Source: Marinigracilibium pacificum (lineage in GTDB: Bacteria > Bacteroidota > Bacteroidia > Cytophagales > Cyclobacteriaceae). From it: a DNA stretch of 64,000 nucleotides. The stretch is taken from contig NZ_JABBNU010000007.1 in assembly GCF_012926615.1 (NCBI RefSeq), forward strand, positions 1 to 64,000. The letters run 5' to 3'. The notes below the pieces were generated by a model, which was not told where the DNA came from, ran no database searches, and was given only the letters and a program-made list of their open reading frames with translations. Shown one piece after another: positions 53,151 to 62,537 of this stretch. A program made the translations under genes and the position numbers. Each line of letters opens with the position of its first letter. The first letter of the stretch is position 1.

Positions 53151-53747
53151 TTATGAATATCTGGACATACTAAGTTTCAGGTTTTTTTCAACTCCATGCC
53201 ATTCATTATTAGTAATTGAAAAAACAACAGTATCTCGATAAGAGCCATCTTTATTAAGCCTGTCATTTCTTAAAATACCATCTTGTTTGGCTCCAAGCCT
53301 TGCTATTGCATTTCTTGAATTTATGTTAAACCAGTCTGTTTTAAATTGAACACAGATGCAATCCAGAGTTTCAAATGCGTGCTTTAGCAGAAGATATTTG
53401 CATTCTGTATTTACACCGGTTCGCTGGAAGCTGGCTGCATACCATGTATATCCGATTTCAAGTCGTCTGTGCTCGGAAGCTACATTGCAATACCTTGTGC
53501 AACCGATTATTTTCTGTGTTTCCTTATGAATTACCACAAATGCAAGAGCAGAACCATTCTTTTCCTGATTAAGAGCAAAATTTATATAATCATCAATTTG
53601 TTCTTCCGAAGGAACCGAGGTAAACCAGAGCTCAGATAGGTTGCCATCATTACTGGCTTCAATTAATCCTTCACGATGAGATTTTGTTAATGGGACAAGC
53701 TTTATAATTTTGCCTTCTAATTCGATATTTTTTAACCAATTACTCAT
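53151..53747 (-). CDS. GNAT-family N-acetyltransferase (RimJ/RimL-like)
   Basis: A 198-residue acetyl-CoA-dependent transferase. The RimL-type pattern is seen: KLVPLTKSHREGLIEASN at the start, IGCTRYCNVASEHRRLEIGYTWYAASFQRTGVNTEC across the acetyl-CoA site, and FNINSRNAIARLGAKQDGILRND at the end. The acetyl-CoA loop reads QRTGVN rather than QrxGxG/A. The substrate may be a ribosomal protein N terminus or a small molecule. It is on the same strand as its neighbours but spaced from them. Confidence 0.85.
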   Translation of the reverse strand: MSNWLKNIELEGKIIKLVPLTKSHREGLIEASNDGNLSELWFTSVPSEEQIDDYINFALNQEKNGSALAFVVIHKETQKIIGCTRYCNVASEHRRLEIGYTWYAASFQRTGVNTECKYLLLKHAFETLDCICVQFKTDWFNINSRNAIARLGAKQDGILRNDRLNKDGSYRDTVVFSITNNEWHGVEKNLKLSMSRYS

Positions 53748-53817
53748 CTTTAAATTAGATATGATTTGAATTCAATATTAGTTAAAAATATTATTGTGTC
53801 GGGACAAAAAATAAAAT

Positions 53818-53848
53818 AAAAATGGGGTGCTTAAAAAAATTGCACCCC
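53818..53848 (-). terminator. Intrinsic terminator after the MuiA-like gene
   Basis: On the minus strand a GC-rich 7-bp stem GGGGTGC/GCACCCC with an AT-rich 11-nt loop is followed by a T-rich tract. Confidence 0.75.
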
Positions 53849-53856
53849 GATAATGA

Positions 53857-55737
53857 CTATTCAAGAATTACACTTTCGCGCTTTGGATATTTTACTTTAT
53901 AGGCAAGTTTAAGTTCTTCTTGTTGCTGTGCTGGAATAGTTAGTTCCCAGGTCACTTTTCCATTGATTGCGTTTAGTGATGCGTTAGATAATTCCACAGG
54001 TTCAACCTCAATACTATTTATTACCGGTACGGGAATTTGATCATAGAGCGTGATTTTAACAGGCTGGGATTTTTTATTTCTTACAAGAATTTTATGATAC
54101 CTGCTATCTACTTTGTTTGATGCGAATATCTTTTCTTTGGAGAAATCTTCTATCTTTTCCCTACCAATTATGATACTTTTATCTCTGCCAAGAGAAATAT
54201 TCAGGGTGTCATTAAGTGATTTTGCATCTAGTATTGATCGACCAACAAAGGTCCCTTCGAAATATAGGTTTGCTTCTCCTTCAAGAAAATTATATTGATC
54301 CCAATTAGTGATTCTCGCAATAAGAAACGCATCTCTGTCTAGTTTTGGTACTGCATAATACTCATAATCAGCGTCTATATTGTATGTTTTTACCTCAACC
54401 GAAATTTTATCACTATTTGATTTGACTGTATAGGGTTCATCAATTTCAAATTCTACTGTTGTCTGGTTTTCAATAACCGTTGTTGTTATTGACTCTGCAT
54501 CTATAAAATCATTAGCATTTACAGAACTGGCTCCACGAATTCTTACTCCAGCAGCACTACCACTAAGTGCTTTAGTAACCACCACTTCACTCAGTTCGTT
54601 GATATCTTCATTTAATACGATATTAAGCATTCTTGAATTAACAGGTCGGGTTTGAGTTATATAGCCAACTGAAGAAAATGTCAGACTTTGTCTTCCATTG
54701 GGTAATGAAATAGAATATTCGCCAAGTATGTTAGTTGTAGTCCCTATGGTACTTCCTGAAACCATGACATTAACCCCCGGGATTCCTTCTCCATTTTGAT
54801 CAGTAACTTTACCTGATACTGATGAAATATCTCCATTCATGTAGCCATTGCTATAAGATGACAGTACAGAAAACCTCTTATAGTTTAAATGCCATGGGTT
54901 TAAAACAGGTGCTGTACCACTTTGTTGAGGGTTACCATTTGACAGTTTTATTTTTACATCTTTCCAGTCTACTCCTGTATTTTGATAAACATCAGCTTTG
55001 TATGTCAATTTTAATGGTTGGTTAATACTTTCAGACCTGATGTCATAACTTGGAAACCAGCCTGCATTCGCAACAATATAGTTTACTTTAAATTGACCTG
55101 TTGTTGCATTTTTAGATTCAATTTTTATTTCTATTGTTCCGGATGGAGAATTTTCCATTGCAGAATACTTTTGGATTTCCCTGGCTATCGAATTTTGACT
55201 GGATTCCAGTTCTTTAATCTCACTATTTATCTTTATTTCTTCTGACTTGATTTGAGTTAATTCCTTATCATAAAATTCAATCGCATTTTTGATTTCTGTC
55301 AAAGAGGTGTTTACATTTTGCCCTCCAAGCTTTTTGTTTTCATTCAGGATACTTTGCTTTTCATGTAAAATTTCGATTCTTGATTTTCTTTTAATGATTG
55401 TAGATTCAATTTTTTCACTAGCTTCTCTTAGACTATCCAGTCGGTTATTTTTTATAAGGTCTTCCAGAAAATTTAATTTATGGTTAACTGAAAGTATAGT
55501 GAAATCACCATCTCCTTTAACCTGTATACTTTTTTCATCGATATAAGGAGAAAGTCTGTTTATTGAGATTATCGATTTTCCTTTTGGAATGCTAATCTTT
55601 CCGGAACGTGAAATCTGGGCATTCTGAAGATAGATAGTCACATTATCTATTGAACTTTTAAGTTTAAGTTCTTTTAATTCTTGTGCCTGGGCAGGTAGAA
55701 TTGTTATTAGAAGTAAAAAAGTAAATAGTCTCATCAT
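53857..55737 (-). CDS. MuiA-family (DUF4139) protein with SusC-like insert
   Basis: A 626-residue exported protein. Residues 1-18 are a signal peptide (ending AQAQ). A DUF4140-like domain (about 25-110: VTIYLQNAQISRSG) and a coiled coil (about 90-190) lead into the DUF4139 core, split in two. Between about 303 and 415 a carboxypeptidase-regulatory-like domain (SGKVTDQNGEGIPGVNVMV) is followed by LSEVVVTKALSG and VRIRGASS, the two marks that open SusC-type TonB receptors. There is no barrel after it; the DUF4139 core resumes (FEIDEPYTVKSNSDKISV). The family name mucoidy inhibitor A comes from distant relatives; the role here is unknown. An ATG three bases downstream is an equal start. Confidence 0.82.
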   Translation of the reverse strand: MMRLFTFLLLITILPAQAQELKELKLKSSIDNVTIYLQNAQISRSGKISIPKGKSIISINRLSPYIDEKSIQVKGDGDFTILSVNHKLNFLEDLIKNNRLDSLREASEKIESTIIKRKSRIEILHEKQSILNENKKLGGQNVNTSLTEIKNAIEFYDKELTQIKSEEIKINSEIKELESSQNSIAREIQKYSAMENSPSGTIEIKIESKNATTGQFKVNYIVANAGWFPSYDIRSESINQPLKLTYKADVYQNTGVDWKDVKIKLSNGNPQQSGTAPVLNPWHLNYKRFSVLSSYSNGYMNGDISSVSGKVTDQNGEGIPGVNVMVSGSTIGTTTNILGEYSISLPNGRQSLTFSSVGYITQTRPVNSRMLNIVLNEDINELSEVVVTKALSGSAAGVRIRGASSVNANDFIDAESITTTVIENQTTVEFEIDEPYTVKSNSDKISVEVKTYNIDADYEYYAVPKLDRDAFLIARITNWDQYNFLEGEANLYFEGTFVGRSILDAKSLNDTLNISLGRDKSIIIGREKIEDFSKEKIFASNKVDSRYHKILVRNKKSQPVKITLYDQIPVPVINSIEVEPVELSNASLNAINGKVTWELTIPAQQQEELKLAYKVKYPKRESVILE

Positions 55738-55805
55738 GTTGTTTTTATTTCATGATGACAGGACTACCTGAATTCCATAAAAAAAGAATAATAATTTTAA
55801 GGCAT

Positions 55806-55834
55806 AAAAAAAGCTGCCTTGATTAAGGCAGCTT
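55806..55834 (-). terminator. Intrinsic terminator after trxA
   Basis: On the minus strand a 10-bp stem AAGCTGCCTT/AAGGCAGCTT with loop AATC is followed by a T tract. Confidence 0.85.
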
Positions 55835-55859
55835 CAATGTTATATTTTATGGCTAAAAA

Positions 55860-56183
55860 TTAAGCCATTTGAGCTTCTAACTTATCTGCTAAAACACTTT
55901 TAGGTACAGCTCCGATTTGTTTGTCAACAATCTCACCACCTTTGAAAACCAATAACGTAGGGATGCTTCTGATTCCGTACTTTGCAGATAAAGTAGGGTT
56001 TGAATCAACATCAACCTTTCCGATAACTGCTTTTCCTTCATATTCTCCAGCAAGTTCTTCAACAACTGGACCAATCATTTTACAAGGTCCACACCACTCA
56101 GCCCAAAAGTCTACCAATACTGGCTTATCACCATTTATGATTTCTTCAAAGTTACCGTCAGTTAATTCTATTGCTTTTGCCAT
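55860..56183 (-). CDS. trxA: Thioredoxin
   Basis: TrxA is the general cytoplasmic disulfide reductant. The start is the ATG at 56181-56183 (MAKAIELTDGNF), giving 107 residues, the usual length; the open frame upstream is not coding. The active site WCGPC is at residues 30-34 with Cys31 and Cys34, the buried Asp25 is in VDFWAEW, and the cis-proline is in GIRSIPTLLVF. It has its own -7 box and terminator. Confidence 0.97.
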   Translation of the reverse strand: MAKAIELTDGNFEEIINGDKPVLVDFWAEWCGPCKMIGPVVEELAGEYEGKAVIGKVDVDSNPTLSAKYGIRSIPTLLVFKGGEIVDKQIGAVPKSVLADKLEAQMA

Positions 56184-56232
56184 GATTATTAATTTATGTA
56201 TTTCTATAGTTTCTATTTTGTTCTTGTTTACA

Positions 56233-56240
56233 CAAAAATA
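56233..56240 (-). promoter_or_regulatory. Putative -7 box of trxA
   Basis: On the minus strand TATTTTTG matches TAnnTTTG and lies 49 nt before the trxA ATG, giving a leader of about 40 nt. Confidence 0.45.
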
Positions 56241-56339
56241 GTGCAAAATCAGATATTTAAAATATTATTCGACTTTATGTCAGTATTTTGTATCCCATGC
56301 GACAAATTGACTTATGATACAGGTCAAAACGACGCCTTA

Positions 56340-59300
56340 CTAAGTAACGATTTTCATTCTAACTTGTTCCAGATTTTTTAATTCTTCTATTAATTCATTG
56401 TCTGGGGCAACCTGATATTTTCTTGAATAGACAGGTACCTGAACTGTACCGTGTTCTTTATTACTATAGTTTAGAACCAGCTTTAAGGCACATGTTCCTT
56501 TTCTGGTAACGACTATCTCTTCAAGCTTTTCTATAAGATCCGGAGTAAGCTGATTAAGATCTACATGAAGCAAAACCTCTTTGGCTTTTTTATCACGAAT
56601 GTCATTTAACAAGGTCATATTATTCACCTTGAACTCTTTACCTTCTCTCCATCGCTGATCTTGTGCCCGACCTTCAATATACAGAAACCAGCCATTCATG
56701 AAATATTCTTTGAACCGTAGGTAATCATCGCCGAATAAAAAGAAAGTGTGAGACCCACCATAATCTTCAATAGTCAAGGTGCCAAACGGTTTTCCATTTT
56801 TAGTCGTACGGTGTGCATATTCTGTAACTATACCACCAAGTCTGCATTCTCCTTTTCCCTGTAACCTATCTAAATCTGTCAGTTCGCTGAATGAAGTATT
56901 ACATAAATGCTCTAACTCAAACTTGAATTGGTCAAGCGGGTGACCTGAAAGGTAGAGTCCTACAACTTCCTTTTCGATATTGAGTCTTTCTAACTGACCA
57001 TAAGGTTCAAGATCAGGAACTTTAGGCTTTGGAACCTCAACAGCACTATCGCCACCGAAAAGTGAGTGCTGATTTGATGATTCTTCCTGAATTCTTTTCT
57101 GCGCATACTTAACTACTTTTTCAATTAAAGTTTGCTCACCTTCAGGGGCCTCAAGATATTGTCTTCTGTGATAATCTTCAAAACAGTCAAATCCACCAGC
57201 CATAGCAAGGCTTTCAAAGGTCTTTTTGTTTACAGTTCTCAGATTTATTCTTTCTGCAAAATCAAATATGTCTTTGAATTTGCCATTTTCTTCTCTTTCC
57301 TGGATAATATGCTCTACAGCTGCCTCACCAGAACCTTTAATAGCACCTAATCCGAATCTGATATGACCATCTTCATTTACTGTGAATTTGGTTTTAGATT
57401 CATTAACATCCGGTCCGAGTACCTGAAGTCCCATACGTTTACACTCCTCCATGAAGAATGTGACATCGGCGATGTTGTTCATGTTGTTACTCAACACCGA
57501 TGCCATATACTCGGCAGGGTAGTGGGCCTTAAAGTAAGCCGTCTGATATGCTACCCATGCATAACATGTAGAGTGTGATTTGTTAAATGCATAAGAGGCA
57601 AATGCTTCCCAGTCCTTCCATACTTTTTCGAGTTTATCTTTAGCATGTCCTCTTTCAACACCTCCATCGATAAACTTTGGTTTAAGCTTTTCTAGAAGGG
57701 CAAATATCTTCTTACCCATTGCCTTTCGAAGCATATCTGCCTCACCTTTGGTAAAGCCGGCAAGACTTTGCGAAAGTAGCATTACCTGCTCCTGATATAC
57801 AGTAATACCATAAGTTTCCTCAAGGTATTCCTTCATATCATCGAGATCGTAAACAATCTCTTCCAGACCATGTTTTCTTTTAATAAAGCTTGGGATATAT
57901 TCTAGTGGACCCGGACGATACAGGGCGTTCATAGCAATCAGGTCGGCAAAAGCAGTCGGTTTCAGATCCCTGAGGTGTTTCTGCATACCGGGAGATTCGT
58001 ACTGGAATATCCCGACAGTTTCTCCTCTCTGGAATAATGCATAAGTCTCCTCATCTTCAAGCGAAATGCTGTCCGGATCTATTTCAATGCCATGGCGTTC
58101 TTTTACTATTTTGACCGTATCTTTAATCAGGGTCAGGGTTTTTAAACCGAGGAAGTCCATTTTTAGAAGACCGGCATCTTCCACAACGGAGTTATCAAAC
58201 TGGGTACATACCATGTCCGAGTCCTTAGCAACAGCAACAGGTACGAACTTGGTGATATCGTCTGGAGTAATGATTACACCACAAGCATGAATTCCGGTAT
58301 TTCTTACAGACCCCTCAAGAACGGTGGCTTGTTTTACTATTTGTGCGGGAAGGTCCGAACCTTCAGCTATGGATTTTAGCTCATTGGCTTTATCCATATT
58401 TTCCGCATTTTTAAGCTTTTCTTTTAGAGACTTTTCATCCAGAGTAAATAGCTTGCCAAGTTTTATGTCTGGTACCAGCTTGGCAATTCTATCAGCTTCG
58501 GATAAGGGTAATTCCAGTACCCTTGAAGTATCTCTAATAGAAGATTTGGCTGCCATTGTACCATATGTGATAATCTGGGCAACCTGGTTTTTTCCATATT
58601 TATCAATTACGTAATCGATTACTCGTCCTCTACCTTCATCATCGAAGTCAATATCAATATCGGGCATGGATACACGATCAGGATTCAAGAAACGCTCAAA
58701 TAGGAGATCATACTTAATTGGGTCAACATTTGTAATACCAATACAGTATGCAACGGCAGATCCTGCTGCTGATCCACGGCCAGGGCCTACCGAAACTCCC
58801 ATTTCACGGGCAGCAGTGGTGAAATCTTGTACAATCAGGAAGTAACCCGGATAACCGGTTTTACGAATAACTTCTAATTCGAAGTCCAGACGCTCCTGGA
58901 TTTCTTCAGTAATAACGCCATATCTCTTTTTTGCACCTTCATAGGTAAGATGCCTTAAGAAATTGTTTTCTCCGTTTTTTAATGTCGGATCATCATTATC
59001 CGCCGGATCTTTAAACTCATCAGGAATTTCGAAAGCCGGAAGAAGTACATCCCTGGCAAGTTCATATTGTTCAATTTTCTGGTATATCTCGTAGGTATTG
59101 GTGACAGCCTCAGGAATGTCAGCAAATAAAGCTTTCATTTCATCAGGAGTCTTGATGTAAAATTCATCATTCGGGAACCCAAATCTGAATTCACGCCCTC
59201 GCTTACCTATATATTTTTTCGGCTTGCTTTGTGTTTCACCATCCTTTACACATAATAATATATCGTGAGCTTTGGCATCTGCTTTTGCACTATAATATGT

Positions 59301-60632
59301 GTTGTTGGCAGCAAAGTATTTAACGCCATATTTATTAGCAAATCTAATTAGTACTTCATTGACTACATTTTCTTCTTCCAGACCATGGCGATTAAGCTCT
59401 ACATAAAAATCATCACCGAATTGTTCATGCCACCACTTAAACGCTTCTTCAGCTGCTTCTTCACCTTCATTTAGAATTTTGAATGGCACTTCGCCCCAAA
59501 GTCCACCAGTTGTAGCTATTACCTCGCCTTTATGCTGAACCAGAATATCTTTGTCAATCCTAGGAACATAATAGAATCCATCCATGTAGGCAGTAGATGC
59601 TAATTTTGCCAGGTTGTGATACCCTTGTTTGTTTTTAGCAATCAATACTGTCTGGAAACCATTATCCATTCTGGATTTGTCCATACGGTTGCCACAGACA
59701 TAAAACTCACAGCCAACAATTGGTTTTATCTCAGCTTTTATAGCAGCTCTTACGAAATGGAAAGCTGCCATCATGTTACCATGATCAGTCAGAGCTATTG
59801 CAGGCATGCCATTTTGTTTAGCCACAGAAACCATATCATTGATTTCTGATGTAGCCTGAAGAATGGAATACTGCGAATGACAGTGTAAATGGATGAAAGG
59901 AACGTCCTCAAGTTTTTCGAGTGCTTCCTTCTTTTCCTGCTTGGTTAACTCAGGAGTGTCAACTTCTGCTGACTCTTTCTTCAGATGCTCAAAGTTAGCT
60001 GCTTCAAGCTCCGGTGGTTCATAGTTTACTTGCTCAACGTCAATGTCGTTAAGTGTCGGAACAACCTTTTCTTTGATTAATCCGAAAAAACATTTTGCAG
60101 TTGCATCAACATCATATGCAGCATCGTGAGCATCGCCAAAGCCTACTCCAAAAAGTTTTTGATGTAGCTCAGTTAATGTTGGCCACTTATATTTACCACC
60201 TTTACCTCCTGGAATAGCACAAAAATCAGTTCCTTCATCTTTTGTGTCTATAGATTCAAGGTCGAGCAGATTTGACTCAACTTCTTTCCGAAGGTATTCA
60301 GCACCCATAATATTGATATCAAAACCAATATTATGACCAACCACATGGGTGGCTCTTTTTAAGTCTTCCCCAAAAATTTGTAGTACCTCTTCAAGATCTT
60401 TACCTTCTTCAATAGCTCTTTCGGTAGTAATACCGTGAACTTTTGTTGAGTTATAAGGAATAGAAAATCCATCAGGTTTGACTATGAAATTCCCGTTATT
60501 GATCAGCTTTCCGCTTGGATCATGTAATTGCCATGCTAGCTGAACAAGTCTGGGCCAGTTGTCAAGGTCTGAAAGGGGTGCATTCCAGTTCTTTGGCAAT
60601 CCGGTAGTCTCTGTATCAAATATTAAGTACAT
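56340..60632 (-). CDS. dnaE: DNA polymerase III alpha subunit with fused DnaQ-type exonuclease
   Basis: The main replicative polymerase, 1430 residues, larger than a standard DnaE by an N-terminal proofreading domain. Residues 1-175 are a DEDDh exonuclease: Exo I FDTETTG, Exo II GHNIGFDINI and Exo III HDAAYDVDAT. The PHP domain starts near 245 (FIHLHCHSQYSIL, LTDHGNMM). The polymerase core contains GPGRGSAAGS and PDIDIDFDD with the catalytic aspartates. Tandem helix-hairpin-helix, an OB fold (CRLGGIVTEYAHRT) and a C-terminal segment follow. The proofreader is therefore covalently attached. It is transcribed alone from a box matching that of metG. Confidence 0.95.
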   Translation of the reverse strand: MYLIFDTETTGLPKNWNAPLSDLDNWPRLVQLAWQLHDPSGKLINNGNFIVKPDGFSIPYNSTKVHGITTERAIEEGKDLEEVLQIFGEDLKRATHVVGHNIGFDINIMGAEYLRKEVESNLLDLESIDTKDEGTDFCAIPGGKGGKYKWPTLTELHQKLFGVGFGDAHDAAYDVDATAKCFFGLIKEKVVPTLNDIDVEQVNYEPPELEAANFEHLKKESAEVDTPELTKQEKKEALEKLEDVPFIHLHCHSQYSILQATSEINDMVSVAKQNGMPAIALTDHGNMMAAFHFVRAAIKAEIKPIVGCEFYVCGNRMDKSRMDNGFQTVLIAKNKQGYHNLAKLASTAYMDGFYYVPRIDKDILVQHKGEVIATTGGLWGEVPFKILNEGEEAAEEAFKWWHEQFGDDFYVELNRHGLEEENVVNEVLIRFANKYGVKYFAANNTYYSAKADAKAHDILLCVKDGETQSKPKKYIGKRGREFRFGFPNDEFYIKTPDEMKALFADIPEAVTNTYEIYQKIEQYELARDVLLPAFEIPDEFKDPADNDDPTLKNGENNFLRHLTYEGAKKRYGVITEEIQERLDFELEVIRKTGYPGYFLIVQDFTTAAREMGVSVGPGRGSAAGSAVAYCIGITNVDPIKYDLLFERFLNPDRVSMPDIDIDFDDEGRGRVIDYVIDKYGKNQVAQIITYGTMAAKSSIRDTSRVLELPLSEADRIAKLVPDIKLGKLFTLDEKSLKEKLKNAENMDKANELKSIAEGSDLPAQIVKQATVLEGSVRNTGIHACGVIITPDDITKFVPVAVAKDSDMVCTQFDNSVVEDAGLLKMDFLGLKTLTLIKDTVKIVKERHGIEIDPDSISLEDEETYALFQRGETVGIFQYESPGMQKHLRDLKPTAFADLIAMNALYRPGPLEYIPSFIKRKHGLEEIVYDLDDMKEYLEETYGITVYQEQVMLLSQSLAGFTKGEADMLRKAMGKKIFALLEKLKPKFIDGGVERGHAKDKLEKVWKDWEAFASYAFNKSHSTCYAWVAYQTAYFKAHYPAEYMASVLSNNMNNIADVTFFMEECKRMGLQVLGPDVNESKTKFTVNEDGHIRFGLGAIKGSGEAAVEHIIQEREENGKFKDIFDFAERINLRTVNKKTFESLAMAGGFDCFEDYHRRQYLEAPEGEQTLIEKVVKYAQKRIQEESSNQHSLFGGDSAVEVPKPKVPDLEPYGQLERLNIEKEVVGLYLSGHPLDQFKFELEHLCNTSFSELTDLDRLQGKGECRLGGIVTEYAHRTTKNGKPFGTLTIEDYGGSHTFFLFGDDYLRFKEYFMNGWFLYIEGRAQDQRWREGKEFKVNNMTLLNDIRDKKAKEVLLHVDLNQLTPDLIEKLEEIVVTRKGTCALKLVLNYSNKEHGTVQVPVYSRKYQVAPDNELIEELKNLEQVRMKIVT

Positions 60633-60667
60633 ATAATTTCAGGTAAATGTGGTCCAGGAACTAACTT

Positions 60668-60675
60668 CAAAGATA
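60668..60675 (-). promoter_or_regulatory. Putative -7 box of dnaE
   Basis: On the minus strand TATCTTTG, identical to the metG box, lies 35 nt before the dnaE ATG. Confidence 0.5.
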
Positions 60676-60903
60676 ACCTTTTTTGACTTCGAAGGAAATT
60701 AAAATGTAACCTGATTTTTTAGAATTCCGAAACCAAAAATAACGGCTATTTTTTAAAGGTCATTAATTCAGTTAGTTATGAAGAGGAGGTTACATTTTAA
60801 AAGGTAAACGGATAAAATAAAGAGTGGATTTTTTGATTTTTGATGAGCAAATTATTTTATTAGATTTTTTAAGGAATTAAAACTAACCAATAGAAAACCG
60901 ATA

Positions 60904-61293
60904 ATGGAAACAAATATTTCTGCAATTGACGTAAAGCCTTCTTGCGAAATTATTGATTATAAGGGTATCAAAATTGTTTATACAAATATAGCAGGGTCAT
61001 TACCTGAAGATGCTATTCCTGCTTTTGAGAGAACAAGAGTTTTAGTACCAACATTTGGAGAGAAGGAAGCATTGTCGCTTGTAAATGCAAAAGATGCCCG
61101 TTTTAATACTGATTTAATTAGTAAAATTAAGGAAGTGGTTAAAATGAATAACTTCCACGTTAAAGCCACAGCTGTTTGTGGTTTAAGTACGCTGACTTCC
61201 TTAATGGTAAATAGTATTATCAGTTTCACTGGTAGAAAAATGAAACTTTTTGATACTGTTGAGGAAGCTAAAGAATGGTTAATTAATCAGTAA
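60904..61293 (+). CDS. Small SpoIIAA/STAS-like protein
   Basis: A 129-residue cytoplasmic protein with alternating strands and helices: CEIIDYKGIKIVYTNIAG, ALSLVNAKDARFNTDLISKI, HVKATAVCGLSTLTSLMV, and a final LFDTVEEAKEWL. The strand-helix order and the closing EEAKEWL helix fit the SpoIIAA/STAS-like fold. No conserved serine is obvious, so it may not be phosphorylated. Function is unknown. It converges with rsmG with a 1-nt gap between stops. Confidence 0.62.
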   Translation: METNISAIDVKPSCEIIDYKGIKIVYTNIAGSLPEDAIPAFERTRVLVPTFGEKEALSLVNAKDARFNTDLISKIKEVVKMNNFHVKATAVCGLSTLTSLMVNSIISFTGRKMKLFDTVEEAKEWLINQ

Positions 61294-61294
61294 A

Positions 61295-61924
61295 TCAGAA
61301 TGGAACATGAACCACTTTTTTGGTTTCAAAGAATGGTTCTGTGTACATATCAGAAATATTAAATTCCTGGTAAGACTTATTTAATTCATCCATTTCTTCA
61401 CTGATATCACCTCCTTTAAGATAAATAATACCATGGTCTACATCTTTATGTGGACCTGGTTCAATCTTATTTTGAATCCATGAATAAAATGGCTTCATTC
61501 GGGTAACTGCCCTGCTTATTACGTAGTCAAACTTTCCTTTAACCTTTTCTGCCCGAGCATGCTCGTAAGTGACATTTTTGATGCCCGTTGCATTAACAAC
61601 TTCTTCAACAACCTTTATTTTTTTTGCTATACTATCTACAAGGTGAAACTTTACTTCAGGAAACATAATTGCTAGTGGAATCCCAGGGAAACCACCGCCT
61701 GTGCCTACATCCATAATCTTGGTGCCATTATCAAATTTAATAACCTTGGCAATGGCTAAGGAGTGAAGGAAATGTTTTTCTTCCAGATTTTCAATGTCCT
61801 TTCTGGAAATAACATTGATTTTCTGATTCCATTCTCTGTAGGTATCAAGAGCCTTTTTATATTGGCTTTGCTGTAATTCCGTTAATTCCTGGAAGTACTT
61901 GTTAATTAAAAAAAGGTCGGACAT
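61295..61924 (-). CDS. rsmG: 16S rRNA (guanine527-N7)-methyltransferase
   Basis: RsmG methylates G527 in the 530 loop of 16S rRNA with S-adenosylmethionine. The 209-residue protein has the SAM-binding DVGTGGGFPGIPLA, the acidic loop LVDSIAKKIKV and the late catalytic-site stretch YVISRAVTRMKPF. Length is normal. It lies 4 nt after the ECF sigma gene on the same strand and is probably co-transcribed with it. Confidence 0.95.
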   Translation of the reverse strand: MSDLFLINKYFQELTELQQSQYKKALDTYREWNQKINVISRKDIENLEEKHFLHSLAIAKVIKFDNGTKIMDVGTGGGFPGIPLAIMFPEVKFHLVDSIAKKIKVVEEVVNATGIKNVTYEHARAEKVKGKFDYVISRAVTRMKPFYSWIQNKIEPGPHKDVDHGIIYLKGGDISEEMDELNKSYQEFNISDMYTEPFFETKKVVHVPF

Positions 61925-61928
61925 CCGA

Positions 61929-62537
61929 TTAAATATGTTCTTTTTTGTTTTTTACCAGATCATACATTAATTCTCTTGCCCTGTGTAATTGTGCTTTAAC
62001 AGTCCCAAGAGGTGCGTCAAGTTCTTTGGCTATCTCTTCATAAGAATACTCTTTAAAATAGCGCAGTTTTACCAGACGTTTGTATTTGGTTGGCAATTTG
62101 TCAACAAACAGTCTAACAAGCTCTATCTTCTGGCTTTTAATTGCTTCTTCCATCGGATCAAGGGTATTGTCCTTGACATCTATTTGAACAGCTTCACCAT
62201 CATCGTCAGTATATCCTGTTTGCAGACTGTAGGTTTCCAGTTTCTTTTTTCGAATGAAATCTATAGCGTTATTCGTGGCAATTCTGAATAACCAGGTACT
62301 AAATGTATAGTCCTTCTTAAATCTATGAAGATTTTTGAAAGCTTTAGCAAATGCTTCTATTGTAAGGTCTTCTGCATCATCGACGTTTCTAACCATTTTT
62401 AGAATCATGTGGTAAACAGGATTCTTATATCGCTTCATTAAGTCAGCAAAGGCTTGCTGATCTCCGTTATCAACTGCTTCATCGATAAGACGGAAGTCCT
62501 CAAGTGCTTTCTTAGAAAATTGTCTTTTTAATTCCAT
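61929..62537 (-). CDS. RNA polymerase sigma factor, ECF type
   Basis: A 202-residue ECF sigma factor. Region 2 (about 33-105) contains DAEDLTIEAFAKAFKN and STWLFRIATNNAIDFIR for -10 recognition. Region 4 (about 140-195) ends in the helix-turn-helix YSYEEIAKELDAPLGTVKAQLHRAR. No anti-sigma factor gene is adjacent; neighbours are a glycosyltransferase upstream, overlapping by 10 nt, and rsmG downstream. That setting suggests a stable housekeeping-like role or control from elsewhere. Confidence 0.92.
   Translation of the reverse strand: MELKRQFSKKALEDFRLIDEAVDNGDQQAFADLMKRYKNPVYHMILKMVRNVDDAEDLTIEAFAKAFKNLHRFKKDYTFSTWLFRIATNNAIDFIRKKKLETYSLQTGYTDDDGEAVQIDVKDNTLDPMEEAIKSQKIELVRLFVDKLPTKYKRLVKLRYFKEYSYEEIAKELDAPLGTVKAQLHRARELMYDLVKNKKEHI

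Noticed and set aside
56184-56246. N-terminal extension of thioredoxin
   Set aside because: The extra 21 residues are not found in thioredoxins, and the -7 box lies within that stretch.
56307-56327. TTGAC-N11-GTCAA inverted repeat after dnaE as a terminator
   Set aside because: Only 5-bp arms with an 11-nt loop and no T tract following it on the minus strand.
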